Part shown: positions 35,404 through 45,687 of the stretch, one piece after another | Layout: each line of letters opens with the position of its first letter | How positions within the stretch are numbered: the stretch's first letter is position 1 | From: Polynucleobacter sp. IMCC 30228 | Lineage (GTDB): Bacteria > Pseudomonadota > Gammaproteobacteria > Burkholderiales > Burkholderiaceae | Length of the DNA stretch: 64,000 nt | Direction: 5' to 3' | NCBI RefSeq assembly: GCF_021395205.1 | Contig: NZ_JAJVCS010000001.1 | Coordinates: 372,001 to 436,000, forward strand | The notes under the pieces: model-generated | What the model saw: only the letters and a program-made list of their open reading frames with translations | Databases searched by the model: none | Told to the model about the DNA's origin: nothing | Made by a program: the position numbers and the translations under genes

Positions 35404-36306
35404 ATGACGAAGACTTTACCTACTATAGCCGATATTTCCCCCTTGTTAAAGGCGGAGATTCTGGCCGAAGCTTTGCCCTATATACGCCAATACCATGGCA
35501 AAACAATTGTCATTAAATATGGCGGTAACGCCATGGTTGAGGAGCGCCTTAAAGAAAGTTTTGCGCGCGATGTCATTTTATTGAAATTGGTCGGCATGAA
35601 TCCCGTGGTCGTGCATGGAGGCGGCCCACAAATTGATGAAGCTTTAAAGAAGATTGGCAAGACTGGCACTTTTATTCAGGGCATGCGCGTCACTGATGAA
35701 GAAACCATGGAAGTCGTGGAATGGGTTTTAGGCGGCGAAGTGCAGCAAGATATTGTCATGTTAATCAATCATTATGGCGGTCAAGCGGTAGGCTTAACGG
35801 GTAAAGACGGCGGCTTAATACATGCCCGTAAAATGTTTGTGCCCGATGAATCTAAGCCGGGCGCAACCATCGATCTCGGTTTTGTGGGTGAAATTGAAGC
35901 GATTAATCCAGCAGTAGTGAAGGCTTTACAAGACGACGCCTTCATTCCCGTAATTTCCCCAATTGGCTTTAGCGCAGAAGGACAGGCTTTTAATATCAAT
36001 GCTGATTTAGTGGCAGGCAAGATGGCCGAAATTCTCAAAGCTGAAAAATTAGTGATGATGACCAATACCCATGGCGTAATGGATAAGAGCGGTAAATTAC
36101 TAACCGATTTAACTGCCCGCGAAATCGATAGCCTTTTTGCCGACGGCACCATTTCGGGGGGGATGTTGCCAAAAATTGCTTCAGCACTCGATGCAGCTAA
36201 AAGCGGGGTTAACTCCGTACATATTATTGACGGTCGAATTGAGCACTCGTTGCTGTTAGAAATTTTGACCGAGCAAGCTTTTGGTACCATGATTCGATCA
36301 CGCTAA
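35404..36306 (+). CDS. argB: Acetylglutamate kinase
   Basis: 300 residues, amino acid kinase fold. The nucleotide/phosphate loops are [11 protein letters not shown] and [14 protein letters not shown]; the arginine-sensing C-terminus of the regulated (hexameric) type is suggested by the long N-terminal helix [19 protein letters not shown]. It phosphorylates N-acetylglutamate in arginine synthesis. The gene stands alone from other arg genes here and is followed by slmA with a 18-base gap. Confidence 0.95.
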   Translation: MTKTLPTIADISPLLKAEILAEALPYIRQYHGKTIVIKYGGNAMVEERLKESFARDVILLKLVGMNPVVVHGGGPQIDEALKKIGKTGTFIQGMRVTDEETMEVVEWVLGGEVQQDIVMLINHYGGQAVGLTGKDGGLIHARKMFVPDESKPGATIDLGFVGEIEAINPAVVKALQDDAFIPVISPIGFSAEGQAFNINADLVAGKMAEILKAEKLVMMTNTHGVMDKSGKLLTDLTAREIDSLFADGTISGGMLPKIASALDAAKSGVNSVHIIDGRIEHSLLLEILTEQAFGTMIRSR

Positions 36307-36324
36307 GTTCTGGAAAATTGTTGA

Positions 36325-36987
36325 ATGAGCCCGAGTAGAGAATCCGCCCCCTTTGCAGCAGAATCTCAAGGTGAGAGTCAGGGCTCTGACAAACTGCGTA
36401 AACGGCCGCGACCAGGTGAACGGCGCTTACAAATTTTGCAAGTATTAGCGGAAATGCTGCAACACCCGAAAGGTGAGCGCGTTACGACTGCGGCATTGGC
36501 AGCAAAAATTCAAGTTTCTGAAGCCGCCTTATATCGGCATTTTGCTAGTAAAGCGCAAATGTTTGAGGGGTTGATTGGTTTTATTGAGCAAACTGTATTC
36601 GGGCTAATCAACCAAATTACCCAAAAAGAAGAATCAGGTTTGGCCCAAGTGCGCGGCATTTTGCAAATGCTATTGGCGTTTGCTGAAAAAAATCCAGGGA
36701 TGACCCGTGTGCTGTTGGGCGACGCTCTTTTACAAGAAGATGAGCGCTTACAAGAGCGCATTAGTCAGGTTTTAGACCGCGTTGAGGCATCCCTCAAGCA
36801 ATCTTTGCGGATTGCGCAAACCCAAGGCGGGCAGATAGCCAAATTGGGGCAGGAAGAGATTAGTATTCGTGCCGCCATTCTCATGAGCTATATATTAGGA
36901 CGCTGGCATCGCTTTGCGCGCAGCGGCTTCAAAAAACTACCCACAGAGGCTTCAGAACTTAGCCTGCGTATCTTGCTCTCAGAATGA
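36325..36987 (+). CDS. slmA: Nucleoid occlusion factor SlmA, TetR family
   Basis: 220 residues. A charged N-terminal tail of about 30 residues precedes the TetR helix-turn-helix ([44 protein letters not shown]; key residues ALYRHF) and an all-helical C-terminal domain. Match to Slm[11 protein letters not shown] and [21 protein letters not shown]. SlmA binds chromosomal SBS sites and blocks FtsZ assembly over the nucleoid. The stop overlaps metX by four bases. Confidence 0.85.
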   Translation: MSPSRESAPFAAESQGESQGSDKLRKRPRPGERRLQILQVLAEMLQHPKGERVTTAALAAKIQVSEAALYRHFASKAQMFEGLIGFIEQTVFGLINQITQKEESGLAQVRGILQMLLAFAEKNPGMTRVLLGDALLQEDERLQERISQVLDRVEASLKQSLRIAQTQGGQIAKLGQEEISIRAAILMSYILGRWHRFARSGFKKLPTEASELSLRILLSE

Positions 36988-38123
36988 GCGAGCTAAACCT
37001 TTCTCGTAATACGATTCATTTTGCCGAGCCTTTGCCGTTGCAAAGCGGTGCAATCTTAGCTAGTTACGATTTAGTGATCGAAACCTATGGCAAATTGAAC
37101 GCCACTAAAAGCAATGCAGTATTAATTTGTCACGCTTTAAATGCCTCGCACCACGTTGCCGGCCCCAATCCAGATGATGCCAGCGATATGGGCTGGTGGG
37201 ACAACATGGTTGGACCAGGTAAGCCAGTCGATACCAACCATTTTTTTGTCATTGGTGTGAATAATTTAGGCTCTTGTTTTGGTTCAACTGGTCCAATGAG
37301 CATCAATCCGGCAACTGGCACTTTTTATGGTGCCGAATTCCCGGTAATTACGGTTGAAGATTGGGTTAATACTCAGGCACGTTTAGCCGATAAATTGGGT
37401 ATTCGGCGTTTTGCTGCCGTGATGGGTGGCAGTCTCGGAGGCATGCAAGCGATTGCCTGGGCAATTCAATTCCCCAAGCGTATTGGGCACTGTATAGCAG
37501 TAGCATCAACCCCCAAGCTATCGGCCCAAAATATTGCCTTTAACGAGGTAGCTAGAAATGCCATTCTTGCCGATCCCGATTTTCATGGTGGCAATTATTA
37601 TGCGCATGGTGTGGTGCCTAAAAGCGGCTTACGTTTAGCGCGTATGGTGGGACATATTACCTATTTATCCGATGACGATATGGCAGAAAAGTTTGGCCGT
37701 GAACTACAACGCCCTGCTGGAGCGCCTGACGAATATCGTTTTAGTTTTGATGTCGAGTTTGAGGTAGAAAGTTATTTACGTCATCAAGGTGAAAAATTTT
37801 CAACTTATTTTGACGCTAATACCTATTTATTAATTACCCGTGCGCTCGATTATTTTGATCCTGCGCGGCGCTCAGGAGGTAGCTTGAGTCGCGCATTGGC
37901 TGAAGTGCAGGCGAAGTTTTTGGTAATTAGTTTTGTTACCGATTGGCGTTTTCCACCCAATCGTAGTCGCGAAATTGTTGAAGCTCTGCTGGTTAATAAA
38001 AGTGCTGTAACGTACGCCGAAATTGATGCCCCGCATGGCCACGATGCTTTTTTATTAGATGATGCGCGTTATCACCAGTTAATTCGGGCCTATTTTCAGA
38101 CCATGGATGAGGCTAGCGTATGA
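36984..38123 (+). CDS. metX: Homoserine O-acyltransferase MetX
   Basis: 379 residues, alpha/beta hydrolase. Nucleophile Ser in [15 protein letters not shown], Asp in FVTDWRFPP and His in [10 protein letters not shown] form the triad. It activates homoserine with acetyl-CoA or succinyl-CoA; the family contains both, so the acyl donor is undecided. ATGA overlaps with both slmA before and metW after. First step of methionine synthesis, linked here with the metK-ahcY-metF cluster further on. Confidence 0.93.
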   Translation: MSELNLSRNTIHFAEPLPLQSGAILASYDLVIETYGKLNATKSNAVLICHALNASHHVAGPNPDDASDMGWWDNMVGPGKPVDTNHFFVIGVNNLGSCFGSTGPMSINPATGTFYGAEFPVITVEDWVNTQARLADKLGIRRFAAVMGGSLGGMQAIAWAIQFPKRIGHCIAVASTPKLSAQNIAFNEVARNAILADPDFHGGNYYAHGVVPKSGLRLARMVGHITYLSDDDMAEKFGRELQRPAGAPDEYRFSFDVEFEVESYLRHQGEKFSTYFDANTYLLITRALDYFDPARRSGGSLSRALAEVQAKFLVISFVTDWRFPPNRSREIVEALLVNKSAVTYAEIDAPHGHDAFLLDDARYHQLIRAYFQTMDEASV

Positions 38124-38701
38124 TGCGCGCTGACTTTATTGCGATCGCCAAATGGATTGCCCCGTCTAGCCAAGTACTAGATTTGGGTTGTGGTGACGGT
38201 AGTTTTCTAGAATTTTTACGCCAGCAAAAACCGGTGCAAGCTTATGGTGTCGAAATAGATGATGCGCGGGTTTTAGCCTGCGTGCAAAAAGATATTCATG
38301 TCATTCAGCAAAATCTCGAGGGTGGCCTCGCTTTATTTGGCGATCAGAGTTTTGATACCGTCGTGCTTTCGCAGACACTACAAACTATCCACCAGACCGA
38401 AAAAATCTTGCGCGAGGTAGTGCGGGTAGGGAAAGAATCGATTATCTCATTTCCAAATTTTGGCCATTGGTCACATCGTCTAGCCGTAGGTTTTGGGCAT
38501 ATGCCAGTTTCGAAGAGCCTGCCGTACCAGTGGTACAACACGCCAAACGTGCGCGTTTTAACTGTCGCCGACTTTGAAAAACTCGCTTCCAGTTTGGGTC
38601 TCAAGGTGATTGATCAATGTATTTTGCATGAAGGCAGAGAGGTGACTTTGTTACCCAATCTGTTTGGCAGCTTGGCATTATTTCGTATTCGACGTGCTTA
38701 A
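38120..38701 (+). CDS. metW: MetW, methionine biosynthesis partner of MetX
   Basis: 193 residues, class I methyltransferase fold. Motif I is [15 protein letters not shown], with [17 protein letters not shown] later and [25 protein letters not shown], the MetW signature. In several bacteria MetW is needed with MetX for homoserine acylation. Its end overlaps the ampG start by eight bases if GTG 38694 is used. ATGATG start pair; the first overlaps the metX stop. Confidence 0.93.
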   Translation: MMRADFIAIAKWIAPSSQVLDLGCGDGSFLEFLRQQKPVQAYGVEIDDARVLACVQKDIHVIQQNLEGGLALFGDQSFDTVVLSQTLQTIHQTEKILREVVRVGKESIISFPNFGHWSHRLAVGFGHMPVSKSLPYQWYNTPNVRVLTVADFEKLASSLGLKVIDQCILHEGREVTLLPNLFGSLALFRIRRA

Positions 38702-40016
38702 TGTAATTCAGTCATGGCTTAAAGATTTTCGGGTTTATCTCGAATGGCCTTGTTTACGAATGCTTTTTTTAGGCTTCTCTGCAGGCTTACCGCTTTTACT
38801 AATATTGGGCACCTTAAGTTTTTGGTTGCGCGAGGCGGGAATTGATCGTAGCACCATTGGCTATTTAACTTGGGTTGGTTTAATTTATGCCTTTAAGTGG
38901 GTTTGGGCGCCGTTAGTCGATCGTCTGCGAATTCCTTTTCTCACTAAATGGTTTGGCCGCAGACGCAGTTGGCTGCTCTTTGCCCAAGCCTTAATTATTT
39001 TAGGTCTACTGGGCATGGCCAGTATTGATCCTAAGGTTGCATTGAATCCCATCGTGTGGTGCGCACTACTTGTGGCATTTGGTTCTGCCACGCAAGATAT
39101 CGCCTTAGATGCATTTCGGATTGAATCGGCCGATAGCAATCATCAGGCGGCCTTGGCAGCCACCTATCAAACTGGCTATAGACTCGCTCTAATCTGGGCC
39201 GGTGCCGGCGTTTTATGGCTGGCAGCGCGGGTCGAGACGGATAGTGGATCTTATGATGTTAGTGCTTGGCAATTTGCTTATCTTTGTATGGCCGCTTCAA
39301 TTAGTGTTGGCGTTATCACCACCTTATTTAGCCAAGAACCAGCGCAAGTTTTGCTACCACAAGCACGTAATGCAAAAGCTTGGCTATACCAAACCTTGAT
39401 TGAGCCCTTTGCTGAATTCATTCAGCGCTATCACTATCAAGCCATCATCATCTTGGCCTTAATTGCGATTTATCGGATCAGCGATGTAGTGATGGGCATT
39501 ATGGCCAACCCCTTTTATGTGGATATGGGCTACACCAAAGATGAGGTTGCTGCCGTGAGCAAGGTCTTTGGCGTCATCATGACCTTGCTTGGTGCTTTTA
39601 TTGGCGGAGTTTTAACTCTGCGCTTTGGCGTGATGCGCATTTTATTTGTGGGTGCTGTGTTATCGGCGGTAAGCAATCTTTTATTTGCTTGGTTAGCAGC
39701 CCAAGGCCATGATTTACAGGGTTTGATTTGGGTCATTTCTGCTGACAATTTAAGTTCTGGAATAGCGAGCGCTGCATTTATTGCTTACTTATCTTCACTA
39801 ACAAACATTCGCTATTCAGCAACACAGTACGCCCTATTTAGTTCAATGATGCTCTTATTGCCCAAATGGTTAGCGGGCTTCTCCGGCGTATTTGTAGATG
39901 CATTTGGTTATCAAGCTTTTTTTATTAGTACAGCCATTATTGGCGCGCCTGTCTTAATTCTGATTTGGTTGACGATGCATTTAAATATTGGGCAGAACAA
40001 AAAAATAGCAGAGTAG
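38694..40016 (+). CDS. ampG: AmpG-like muropeptide permease, MFS
   Basis: 440 residues from GTG 38694; an in-frame TTG at 38664 is possible but lies deep inside metW. Twelve membrane segments. AmpG hallmarks: GFSAGLPLLLILGTLSFWLREAG, TIGYLTWVGLIYAFKWVWAPLVDR and ASIDPKVALNPIVW. AmpG imports GlcNAc-anhydro-muropeptides for cell wall recycling. Gene order metXW-ampG is common in the Burkholderiaceae. Confidence 0.88.
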   Translation: MLNVIQSWLKDFRVYLEWPCLRMLFLGFSAGLPLLLILGTLSFWLREAGIDRSTIGYLTWVGLIYAFKWVWAPLVDRLRIPFLTKWFGRRRSWLLFAQALIILGLLGMASIDPKVALNPIVWCALLVAFGSATQDIALDAFRIESADSNHQAALAATYQTGYRLALIWAGAGVLWLAARVETDSGSYDVSAWQFAYLCMAASISVGVITTLFSQEPAQVLLPQARNAKAWLYQTLIEPFAEFIQRYHYQAIIILALIAIYRISDVVMGIMANPFYVDMGYTKDEVAAVSKVFGVIMTLLGAFIGGVLTLRFGVMRILFVGAVLSAVSNLLFAWLAAQGHDLQGLIWVISADNLSSGIASAAFIAYLSSLTNIRYSATQYALFSSMMLLLPKWLAGFSGVFVDAFGYQAFFISTAIIGAPVLILIWLTMHLNIGQNKKIAE

Positions 40017-40032
40017 TTATTTTTTGATCGCC

Positions 40033-40815
40033 TTAAATAGGCCAGTCATAATCAATGGTCAAGGGCGCATGATCGGAGAAGCGTTCAATTTTGTAAATAC
40101 GCGCCGCCTTTGCTTTAGCAGCAATGCCACCGGTAGCAATTTGGTAGTCGATGCGCCACCCCACGTTTTTGGCATACGCTTGGCCACGATTACTCCACCA
40201 GGTATAGCCGGTATCACTGGCCGCTGGCTCTAGGTGGCGATAAACATCTACATAGCCGACCTGGTCAAACAAATGCGTCAGCCAAGCGCGTTCTTCAGGC
40301 AAAAAGCCTGAATTATTCAGATTACCTTTCCAATTTTTAAGATCAATTTCTTGATGGGCAATATTCACATCACCGCAGAGAATAATTTCACGTCCTGATT
40401 TTTTTAATTGCAGCAGGTGCGGTAGAAATGATTTTAAAAAACGGAATTTTGCCGCTTGTCGCTCAGGTGAGCTAGAACCGGATGGCATATAAACAGAAAT
40501 AATGGATAAATTCTTGAGGCGTATTTCCACATACCGACCTTCCGCATCAAATTCGGCATTACCATAACCATAAAGTACATCTTGGGGTTGATGCCTAGAG
40601 TAAATGCCGCACCCGCTATAGCCCTTCTTTTGGGCATGATGAAAATAGCCAGTCATACCAGTTGGGTTCAAAATTGTCTCGTCTAGATCATCGCGCTGGG
40701 CTTTGAGCTCTTGCAGGCAGACAAAATCAGGCGCTTGGTTTTGCATCCACGGCAAAAAGCCTTTTTTGACGGCAGAACGAATGCCATTGAGATTGGCGGA
40801 AATGATGCGTAACAT
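40033..40815 (-). CDS. xth: Exodeoxyribonuclease III
   Basis: 260 residues, EEP fold. MLRIISANLNGIRSAVKKG, QELKAQRDDL (metal-binding Glu), YSRHQPQDVLYG, CGDVNIAHQEIDL and the catalytic FSDHAPLTIDYD are present. It is an AP endonuclease and 3'-5' exonuclease in base excision repair. Starts at ATG, eight bases from the divergent pyrE, so both promoters overlap the genes or a shared short region. Confidence 0.96.
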   Translation of the reverse strand: MLRIISANLNGIRSAVKKGFLPWMQNQAPDFVCLQELKAQRDDLDETILNPTGMTGYFHHAQKKGYSGCGIYSRHQPQDVLYGYGNAEFDAEGRYVEIRLKNLSIISVYMPSGSSSPERQAAKFRFLKSFLPHLLQLKKSGREIILCGDVNIAHQEIDLKNWKGNLNNSGFLPEERAWLTHLFDQVGYVDVYRHLEPAASDTGYTWWSNRGQAYAKNVGWRIDYQIATGGIAAKAKAARIYKIERFSDHAPLTIDYDWPI

Positions 40816-40823
40816 AGAGGCTT

Positions 40824-41510
40824 ATGAACCCACAAAATAATCAAATACAAAATAATCAACACGACTTTATTCGCTTTGCGCTCGAAGCACGTGTCTTAGC
40901 GTTTGGCGAGTTTAAAACGAAAGCGGGTCGGCTATCACCCTATTTTTTTAATGCCGGAGGATTTAGCAACGGGGTTTTATTAGGCGCTTTGGGTCGGTAT
41001 TACGCCAAGGCTTTATTGGCATCAGGTATTCAGTTTGAAATGCTCTACGGCCCAGCTTATAAGGGCATTACCTTGGCTGCGGCAACCGTCATTGCTCTAG
41101 CTGAGCAGGGGCGCAATATTCCTTTTGCCTATAACCGGAAAGAAACGAAAGATCATGGCGAGGGTGGCACGATGGTGGGAGCTCCAATTCAGGGGCGAGT
41201 GGTGATTGTGGATGACGTTATTTCGGCCGGCACTTCGGTACGCGAATCAGTGAATTTAATTCGTGCTGCTGGGGGCGAGCCTGCCGCAGTCTTAATTGCC
41301 CTTGATCGCATGGAAAAATCGGGTACCGCACTTGATGTAGGCGCTTACTCTGCAGTACAAAGCATTTCACAAGACTTCGGTATCCCCGTCGTTTCTATTG
41401 CTAGCCTGCATGATTTGCTGACTTTTTTAACCGCTTCAGCCGATACGGACTTAAAGCAGTATTTGCCAGCGGTTGAGGCTTACCGCTTAAAGTACGGAAT
41501 TAATGCTTAG
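40824..41510 (+). CDS. pyrE: Orotate phosphoribosyltransferase
   Basis: 228 residues. PRPP-binding motif [16 protein letters not shown] near residue 128, the flexible catalytic loop with [11 protein letters not shown], and the N-terminal [18 protein letters not shown]. Converts orotate and PRPP to orotidine 5'-phosphate in pyrimidine synthesis. Start ATG lies eight bases from xth. Length is typical for the bacterial enzyme. Confidence 0.97.
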   Translation: MNPQNNQIQNNQHDFIRFALEARVLAFGEFKTKAGRLSPYFFNAGGFSNGVLLGALGRYYAKALLASGIQFEMLYGPAYKGITLAAATVIALAEQGRNIPFAYNRKETKDHGEGGTMVGAPIQGRVVIVDDVISAGTSVRESVNLIRAAGGEPAAVLIALDRMEKSGTALDVGAYSAVQSISQDFGIPVVSIASLHDLLTFLTASADTDLKQYLPAVEAYRLKYGINA

Positions 41511-41519
41511 CAAGTAGCG

Positions 41520-42416
41520 TTAGAGGCTAGTTTCACCTTCAAAAACGGTCATTGCGGGTCCATACATCTCAACCGCTTGAGGCTGACCATCAAGCATGCC
41601 AGGCCAGACTATTTCTAAAATTCCACCTCGAGTTTCAACCCGTACTGGGCTTAGCAGTAAGCCGCGCCGAATGCCAGAAACCACCGCTGCACAAGCGCCA
41701 GTACCGCAGGCAAGTGTTTCGCCCGCACCGCGTTCGTAGACCCGCAAGCGTATGGCATGAGCGTGCAGAATTTGCATGTAGCCAGCATTGACCCGCTGCG
41801 GAAAAGCCGAATTGGCCTCAATCTGCGCACCTTCTGTACCAACCGGGGTGCTCTCAATATCATCGACAACTTGAATGGCATGGGGATTGCCCATCGATAT
41901 GGCGGCGATCCAATCAGCATGTGTGCCAGCATTACGGCTAATGGGTAAGGCATAGAGGGTTTCATGAAACTCTAGTTTGGATGGGAGCCCAGTCGGATTA
42001 AATGGAATAAGCTGGGGCTCAAAGATGGGTGCGCCCATATTGACTTTAACTTGCCCGTCAGCAAGCGCCTCAAGCGTGATGATGGAATGTGCCACCTCGA
42101 CCCGCAGCGGATTCTTAGTAGAAAGTCCTTGCTCGTGAATGTAGCGGATAAAACAACGGGAGCCATTGCCACATTGCTCAACCTCACCACCATCTGCATT
42201 AAAAATCCGATAGCGAAAATCAGCATCCGGAAGCGTGGTTTTTTCAACCAGCAAAATTTGATCTGCACCCACGCCAAGTTGGCGATGGGCTAATTTACGC
42301 CATTGGTCTTTTGTTACCGCACTCAAATCATGGGTGATACCGTTCAGCACAATAAAGTCGTTGCCGGCACCATGCATTTTAGTAAAGCGAATTTTTTGTG
42401 GTGATTGCGTTGTCAT
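41520..42416 (-). CDS. dapF: Diaminopimelate epimerase
   Basis: 298 residues. The two active-site cysteines lie in VEQCGNGSRCFI and ETLACGTGACAAVV. TKMHGAGNDFIVLN opens the protein. Interconverts LL- and meso-diaminopimelate for lysine and peptidoglycan. Its start overlaps the acyltransferase stop by four bases, an unexpected pairing of cell-wall and lipid A functions. Confidence 0.96.
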   Translation of the reverse strand: MTTQSPQKIRFTKMHGAGNDFIVLNGITHDLSAVTKDQWRKLAHRQLGVGADQILLVEKTTLPDADFRYRIFNADGGEVEQCGNGSRCFIRYIHEQGLSTKNPLRVEVAHSIITLEALADGQVKVNMGAPIFEPQLIPFNPTGLPSKLEFHETLYALPISRNAGTHADWIAAISMGNPHAIQVVDDIESTPVGTEGAQIEANSAFPQRVNAGYMQILHAHAIRLRVYERGAGETLACGTGACAAVVSGIRRGLLLSPVRVETRGGILEIVWPGMLDGQPQAVEMYGPAMTVFEGETSL

Positions 42417-43318
42417 TTACTTGAATATAAACCAGGCTCGCCAGGAGGGCGATGTTTAAAGCGTTTATGGATCCAGTAGTATTCAGCGGGATTTTTAATA
42501 ATCTCCTGTTCATAGAGTCGATTGAGGCGCGCAGTATCGGCCACGGGGTCATCACTAGGAAAGCCATCAATGGGCTTGCTGATGGAACAAATATAGCCAC
42601 TTTCATCTGGCTTTAGTGCCGTAATCATTAAACAAACTTCAGCACCAGCCATTTTTGCTAAGCGTGATACGGAAGTAACCGTACTCGTTGGTATTCCAAA
42701 AAAAGGTACAAACACACTGTCTTTAGGCCCCAAGTCAATATCAGGCGCAATAAAAACAAAATTACCAGCTCGAATTTCACGTAATAGATCACGTAAGCGG
42801 TTTTGCCGAGCAATCGATCTGCCGCCAAAACGCTCGCGCCATTGAATAATTTTTTGATTAAAAAAAGGATTTTTCATGTTTTGAAATAAACCAGTCCCTT
42901 TTGGTAGGTCGTGGTCAAGCGCTAGCACGGAGAGCGCTAAGATGCCACCCTCAATGCCAACAAAGTGTGGAGTGATTAATAAGCGAGGTTTACGATCACC
43001 CAATTCAATGGCTGCTTTGATGTCCACCATTGCGCTTATTTGCTTGGGGCTACCCATCCAAATTCGACTGCGCTCGATGACACTTCGTCCCAAGAGGCGC
43101 CAATGAGCTAAAGCTAAGGCATCAATTTGAGCGGGTGAAAGCTGCGGAAAGCATAAGCGCAAATTGGTTTTAACCACATGTTTTCTTTCGCTGGGTAGGC
43201 GCGCTGCCAGCGATCCAAGTGCATAGCCGGTATGCACGGTGAGGGCATAAGGCATCACAGAAAAAAAACGCAAAAGACCAAGGACCAAAAAATGAAGTGT
43301 GGTTTGTAGCCAATGCAT
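42413..43318 (-). CDS. Lipid A biosynthesis acyltransferase (LpxL/LpxM family), copy 2
   Basis: 301 residues, ATG start. N-terminal hydrophobic anchor, then TPHFVGIEGG (H-x4-E acyltransferase motif), RFGGRSIARQNR, VFIAPDIDLGPKDSVFVPFFG and EYYWIHKRFKHRPPGE. It closely resembles copy 1 at 20465-21358 along the whole length, so one arose by duplication. Adds a secondary acyl chain to lipid A. Between dapF and copy 3 in one operon (12 bases to the next). Confidence 0.88.
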   Translation of the reverse strand: MHWLQTTLHFLVLGLLRFFSVMPYALTVHTGYALGSLAARLPSERKHVVKTNLRLCFPQLSPAQIDALALAHWRLLGRSVIERSRIWMGSPKQISAMVDIKAAIELGDRKPRLLITPHFVGIEGGILALSVLALDHDLPKGTGLFQNMKNPFFNQKIIQWRERFGGRSIARQNRLRDLLREIRAGNFVFIAPDIDLGPKDSVFVPFFGIPTSTVTSVSRLAKMAGAEVCLMITALKPDESGYICSISKPIDGFPSDDPVADTARLNRLYEQEIIKNPAEYYWIHKRFKHRPPGEPGLYSSK

Positions 43319-43330
43319 GATGAAATTTTT

Positions 43331-44191
43331 TTACTGAGTTGGGGGCAGTTCTGCGCCACTAGGGTGCTTGAAGCGGTTATAGGCCCAAATATATTGATTG
43401 GGAGCACGGCAGATGATTTTTTCCAAAGCTAAATTTAATTCTGCTGCAGCGAGCGTAGCGTGATCAGAAAATGTAGGTAAGCGTTCTGCATGAATAAGCC
43501 AGCCCTGCCCAAAACCCTTACGTTGCGCAGAAAATAGCACGACCGGAATCTGCTTGCGACCCGCCAGCCGAGCAGGCAAGGTAGTTGTGTAGGCGTAGCG
43601 ACCAAAAAAAGGCGCCCACACACCTTCGCCTCCGCTTGGCACTTGATCTGGCAAAATGCCGATGGCCTCACCACGACTCAAGGCCCTAACCATTTGCCGA
43701 ACACCATGCAGATTGGTCGGTACAAAATGCATATTGGGGTAAGCGCGCCACGATTCAATCACCTTATTCAACCAATCTTGTCTGGCAGGGCGGTACAAAA
43801 TAGTGGCTGGAAAATGGTTTGCCAAAATGCGCGGAATAATTTCAAAACCACCTAAATGGGGACAGAGCATGATGAGGCCATGACCCTCGTCGATCGCTGC
43901 CTCAACTAGACTCCAGTTGCTAACCTCAGCCAAAGCAAGGGCTTTTTTGGGGTTATGCCAGATCCACAGACTGTCGGAAAGCAGCATTCCAGAACCCGGA
44001 ATAGCCTTTAAATATTGGCATTTGAGCTGGCTTGCCGCTAAGGCCTCAGCATAATTAGCCTTAAAAAGGGCGCGATACTTAGCAGAGGCTAGATAAGCAA
44101 CATAGCCCAAAAAGCCACCAAAACCTTGCGCAACTGCTAAAGGCAGGGCAGCCACAATGCGGAGCATGAGGTTAATTAATGGAGAAAGCAT
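43331..44191 (-). CDS. Lipid A biosynthesis acyltransferase (LpxL/HtrB-like), copy 3
   Basis: 286 residues from ATG 44191, chosen because it gives the usual MLSPLINLMLRIV anchor; an in-frame start at 44251 would add 20 residues that do not look like family sequence. H-x4-E is CPHLGGFEII, with ILYRPARQDWLNKVI, GILPDQVPSGGEGVWAPFFG and the C-terminal QYIWAYNRFKHP. It is more distant from copies 1 and 2 than they are from each other. First gene of a minus-strand run ending in dapF. Confidence 0.87.
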   Translation of the reverse strand: MLSPLINLMLRIVAALPLAVAQGFGGFLGYVAYLASAKYRALFKANYAEALAASQLKCQYLKAIPGSGMLLSDSLWIWHNPKKALALAEVSNWSLVEAAIDEGHGLIMLCPHLGGFEIIPRILANHFPATILYRPARQDWLNKVIESWRAYPNMHFVPTNLHGVRQMVRALSRGEAIGILPDQVPSGGEGVWAPFFGRYAYTTTLPARLAGRKQIPVVLFSAQRKGFGQGWLIHAERLPTFSDHATLAAAELNLALEKIICRAPNQYIWAYNRFKHPSGAELPPTQ

Positions 44192-44295
44192 TTGATAATG
44201 ATATTCATAAAGTCCGTACGCAGACAAAATCAGGCTGAACTGCAGACCCATCTACTGGAGGATCAACCCCTTTAGTAAGTAGGCATTTTTTCAGT

Positions 44296-44301
44296 TAAAA
44301 T
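44296..44301 (+). promoter_or_regulatory. Probable -10 of metK
   Basis: TAAAAT (within GTTAAAAT) places transcription start at about 44308, exactly where a self-complementary leader begins. No convincing -35 lies 16-18 bases upstream. Confidence 0.45.
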
Positions 44302-44307
44302 AGCACT

Positions 44308-44363
44308 ATCGCCGAGTTAAGACAACTTGCGGGGCGATTCAAAAATTCTGCTAAAGCGTCGCC
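44308..44363 (+). promoter_or_regulatory. Candidate structured metK leader with two exclusive stems
   Basis: ATCGCC (44308-44313) can pair with GGCGAT (44333-44338), with an inner AGTT/AACT stem; the same GGCGA can instead pair with TCGCC (44359-44363). The two forms exclude each other, as in an attenuator or riboswitch. It does not match the SAM-I or SAM-II consensus as I remember them. The remaining 63 bases before the metK ATG include AAGGAA as the ribosome site. Confidence 0.4.
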
Positions 44364-44426
44364 GTTGTATTTCCGGCACGTCTGTTGTCATTTAAGTCGT
44401 GTTTATTTTTTAATAAGGAAAATGCA

Positions 44427-45593
44427 ATGGCAAACGAATATTTCTTTACCTCAGAGTCAGTTACTGAGGGCCACCCCGATAAAGTTTCTGATCAAATTTC
44501 TGATGCCATCTTAGATGCCATTTTGACCCAAGATCCGACCGCGCGAGTCGCTGCAGAAACACTTTGCAACACGGGTTTAGTGGTGCTTGCGGGTGAAATT
44601 ACCACTCACGCCAATGTCGATTACATTCAAGTTGCGCGGAATACCTTGCGCGAAATTGGCTATGACAATACCGAATATGGTATTGATTACAAGGGCTGCG
44701 CGGTTTTGGTCGCCTACGATAAACAAAGTCCCGACATTGCTCAGGGTGTCAACCATGCGGCCGATGACGGCTTAGATCAAGGCGCTGGCGATCAAGGCTT
44801 AATGTTTGGATATGCCTGTGATGAAACCCCTGAGCTAATGCCTATGCCAATACACTTGGCCCATCGTTTAGTCGAGCGTCAATCGCAATTACGCCGAGAC
44901 GGCCGTTTAAATTGGTTACGCCCCGACGCCAAATCGCAAGTTACTTTACGTTACGTTGATGGCAAGCCAGACTCAATCGACACGGTCGTACTCTCGACGC
45001 AGCATGCTGAGGATATTTCCTTAGAGCGCTTGCGCGAAGGGGTGATTGAAGAAATTATTAAGCCTGTCCTGCCTAAGCATTTAATTAAAGGCGCGATTAA
45101 ATACTTGGTCAATCCGACTGGCCGCTTTGTAATTGGTGGCCCGCAGGGAGATTGCGGCCTGACAGGCCGAAAAATTATTGTAGATACCTACGGTGGCTCA
45201 GCGCCGCACGGCGGTGGCGCATTTTCGGGCAAGGACCCTTCTAAGGTAGATCGCTCAGCAGCCTATGCAGGGCGTTACGTGGCAAAAAATATTGTTGCTG
45301 CAGGGCTAGCGACGCGTTGTCTCATTCAAATTTCGTATGCAATTGGAGTGGCGCACCCCACATCCGTGATGGTGAGCACGTATGGCACCGGCAAAATTGC
45401 CGATGAAAAAATTGCCCAATTGGTAGCTGAGCACTTTGATTTACGTCCTAAAGGGATTGTCAAAATGCTCGATTTATTGCGACCGATTTATCGTAAAACT
45501 GCTGCTTATGGGCATTTTGGGCGCGAAGAGCCCGACTTTACGTGGGAGCAGCGTGATAAAGCTGCCGCTTTGAAAGCCGCAGCAGGAATTTAA
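44427..45593 (+). CDS. metK: S-adenosylmethionine synthetase
   Basis: 388 residues from ATG 44427, with AAGGAA seven bases upstream; an upstream in-frame ATG at 44385 would add 14 residues foreign to the family. Key segments: [54 protein letters not shown] and [21 protein letters not shown]. It makes SAM from methionine and ATP. Forms the methyl cycle with ahcY and metF downstream. An inverted repeat right after the stop separates it from the ahcY leader. Confidence 0.97.
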   Translation: MANEYFFTSESVTEGHPDKVSDQISDAILDAILTQDPTARVAAETLCNTGLVVLAGEITTHANVDYIQVARNTLREIGYDNTEYGIDYKGCAVLVAYDKQSPDIAQGVNHAADDGLDQGAGDQGLMFGYACDETPELMPMPIHLAHRLVERQSQLRRDGRLNWLRPDAKSQVTLRYVDGKPDSIDTVVLSTQHAEDISLERLREGVIEEIIKPVLPKHLIKGAIKYLVNPTGRFVIGGPQGDCGLTGRKIIVDTYGGSAPHGGGAFSGKDPSKVDRSAAYAGRYVAKNIVAAGLATRCLIQISYAIGVAHPTSVMVSTYGTGKIADEKIAQLVAEHFDLRPKGIVKMLDLLRPIYRKTAAYGHFGREEPDFTWEQRDKAAALKAAAGI

Positions 45594-45597
45594 TGTA

Positions 45598-45632
45598 CGC
45601 TTGAAAGTCTGTTCTGATAAGGCTTTCAAGCG
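45598..45632 (+). repeat. 10-bp inverted repeat between metK and the ahcY leader
   Basis: CGCTTGAAAG (45598-45607) and CTTTCAAGCG (45623-45632) form a perfect 10-bp stem with a 15-base loop, five bases after the metK stop. No T-run follows, so it is at best a weak or Rho-assisted terminator, or an mRNA 3'-end stabiliser. Confidence 0.6.
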
Positions 45633-45670
45633 AACTTAGCTGAAGTTATGCAGGAAGCTAAAAAAGTGTT

Positions 45671-45676
45671 TACAAT
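45671..45676 (+). promoter_or_regulatory. Probable -10 of ahcY
   Basis: TACAAT gives a start near 45683, a few bases before the SAH riboswitch aptamer, as expected if the riboswitch belongs to its own ahcY transcript. The -35 region is poor. Confidence 0.5.
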
Positions 45677-45687
45677 TTAACCAGATC

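Noticed and set aside
35781-36290. 169-residue minus-strand frame inside argB
   Set aside because: Complete overlap with a clear acetylglutamate kinase; Ser/Pro-rich shadow composition.
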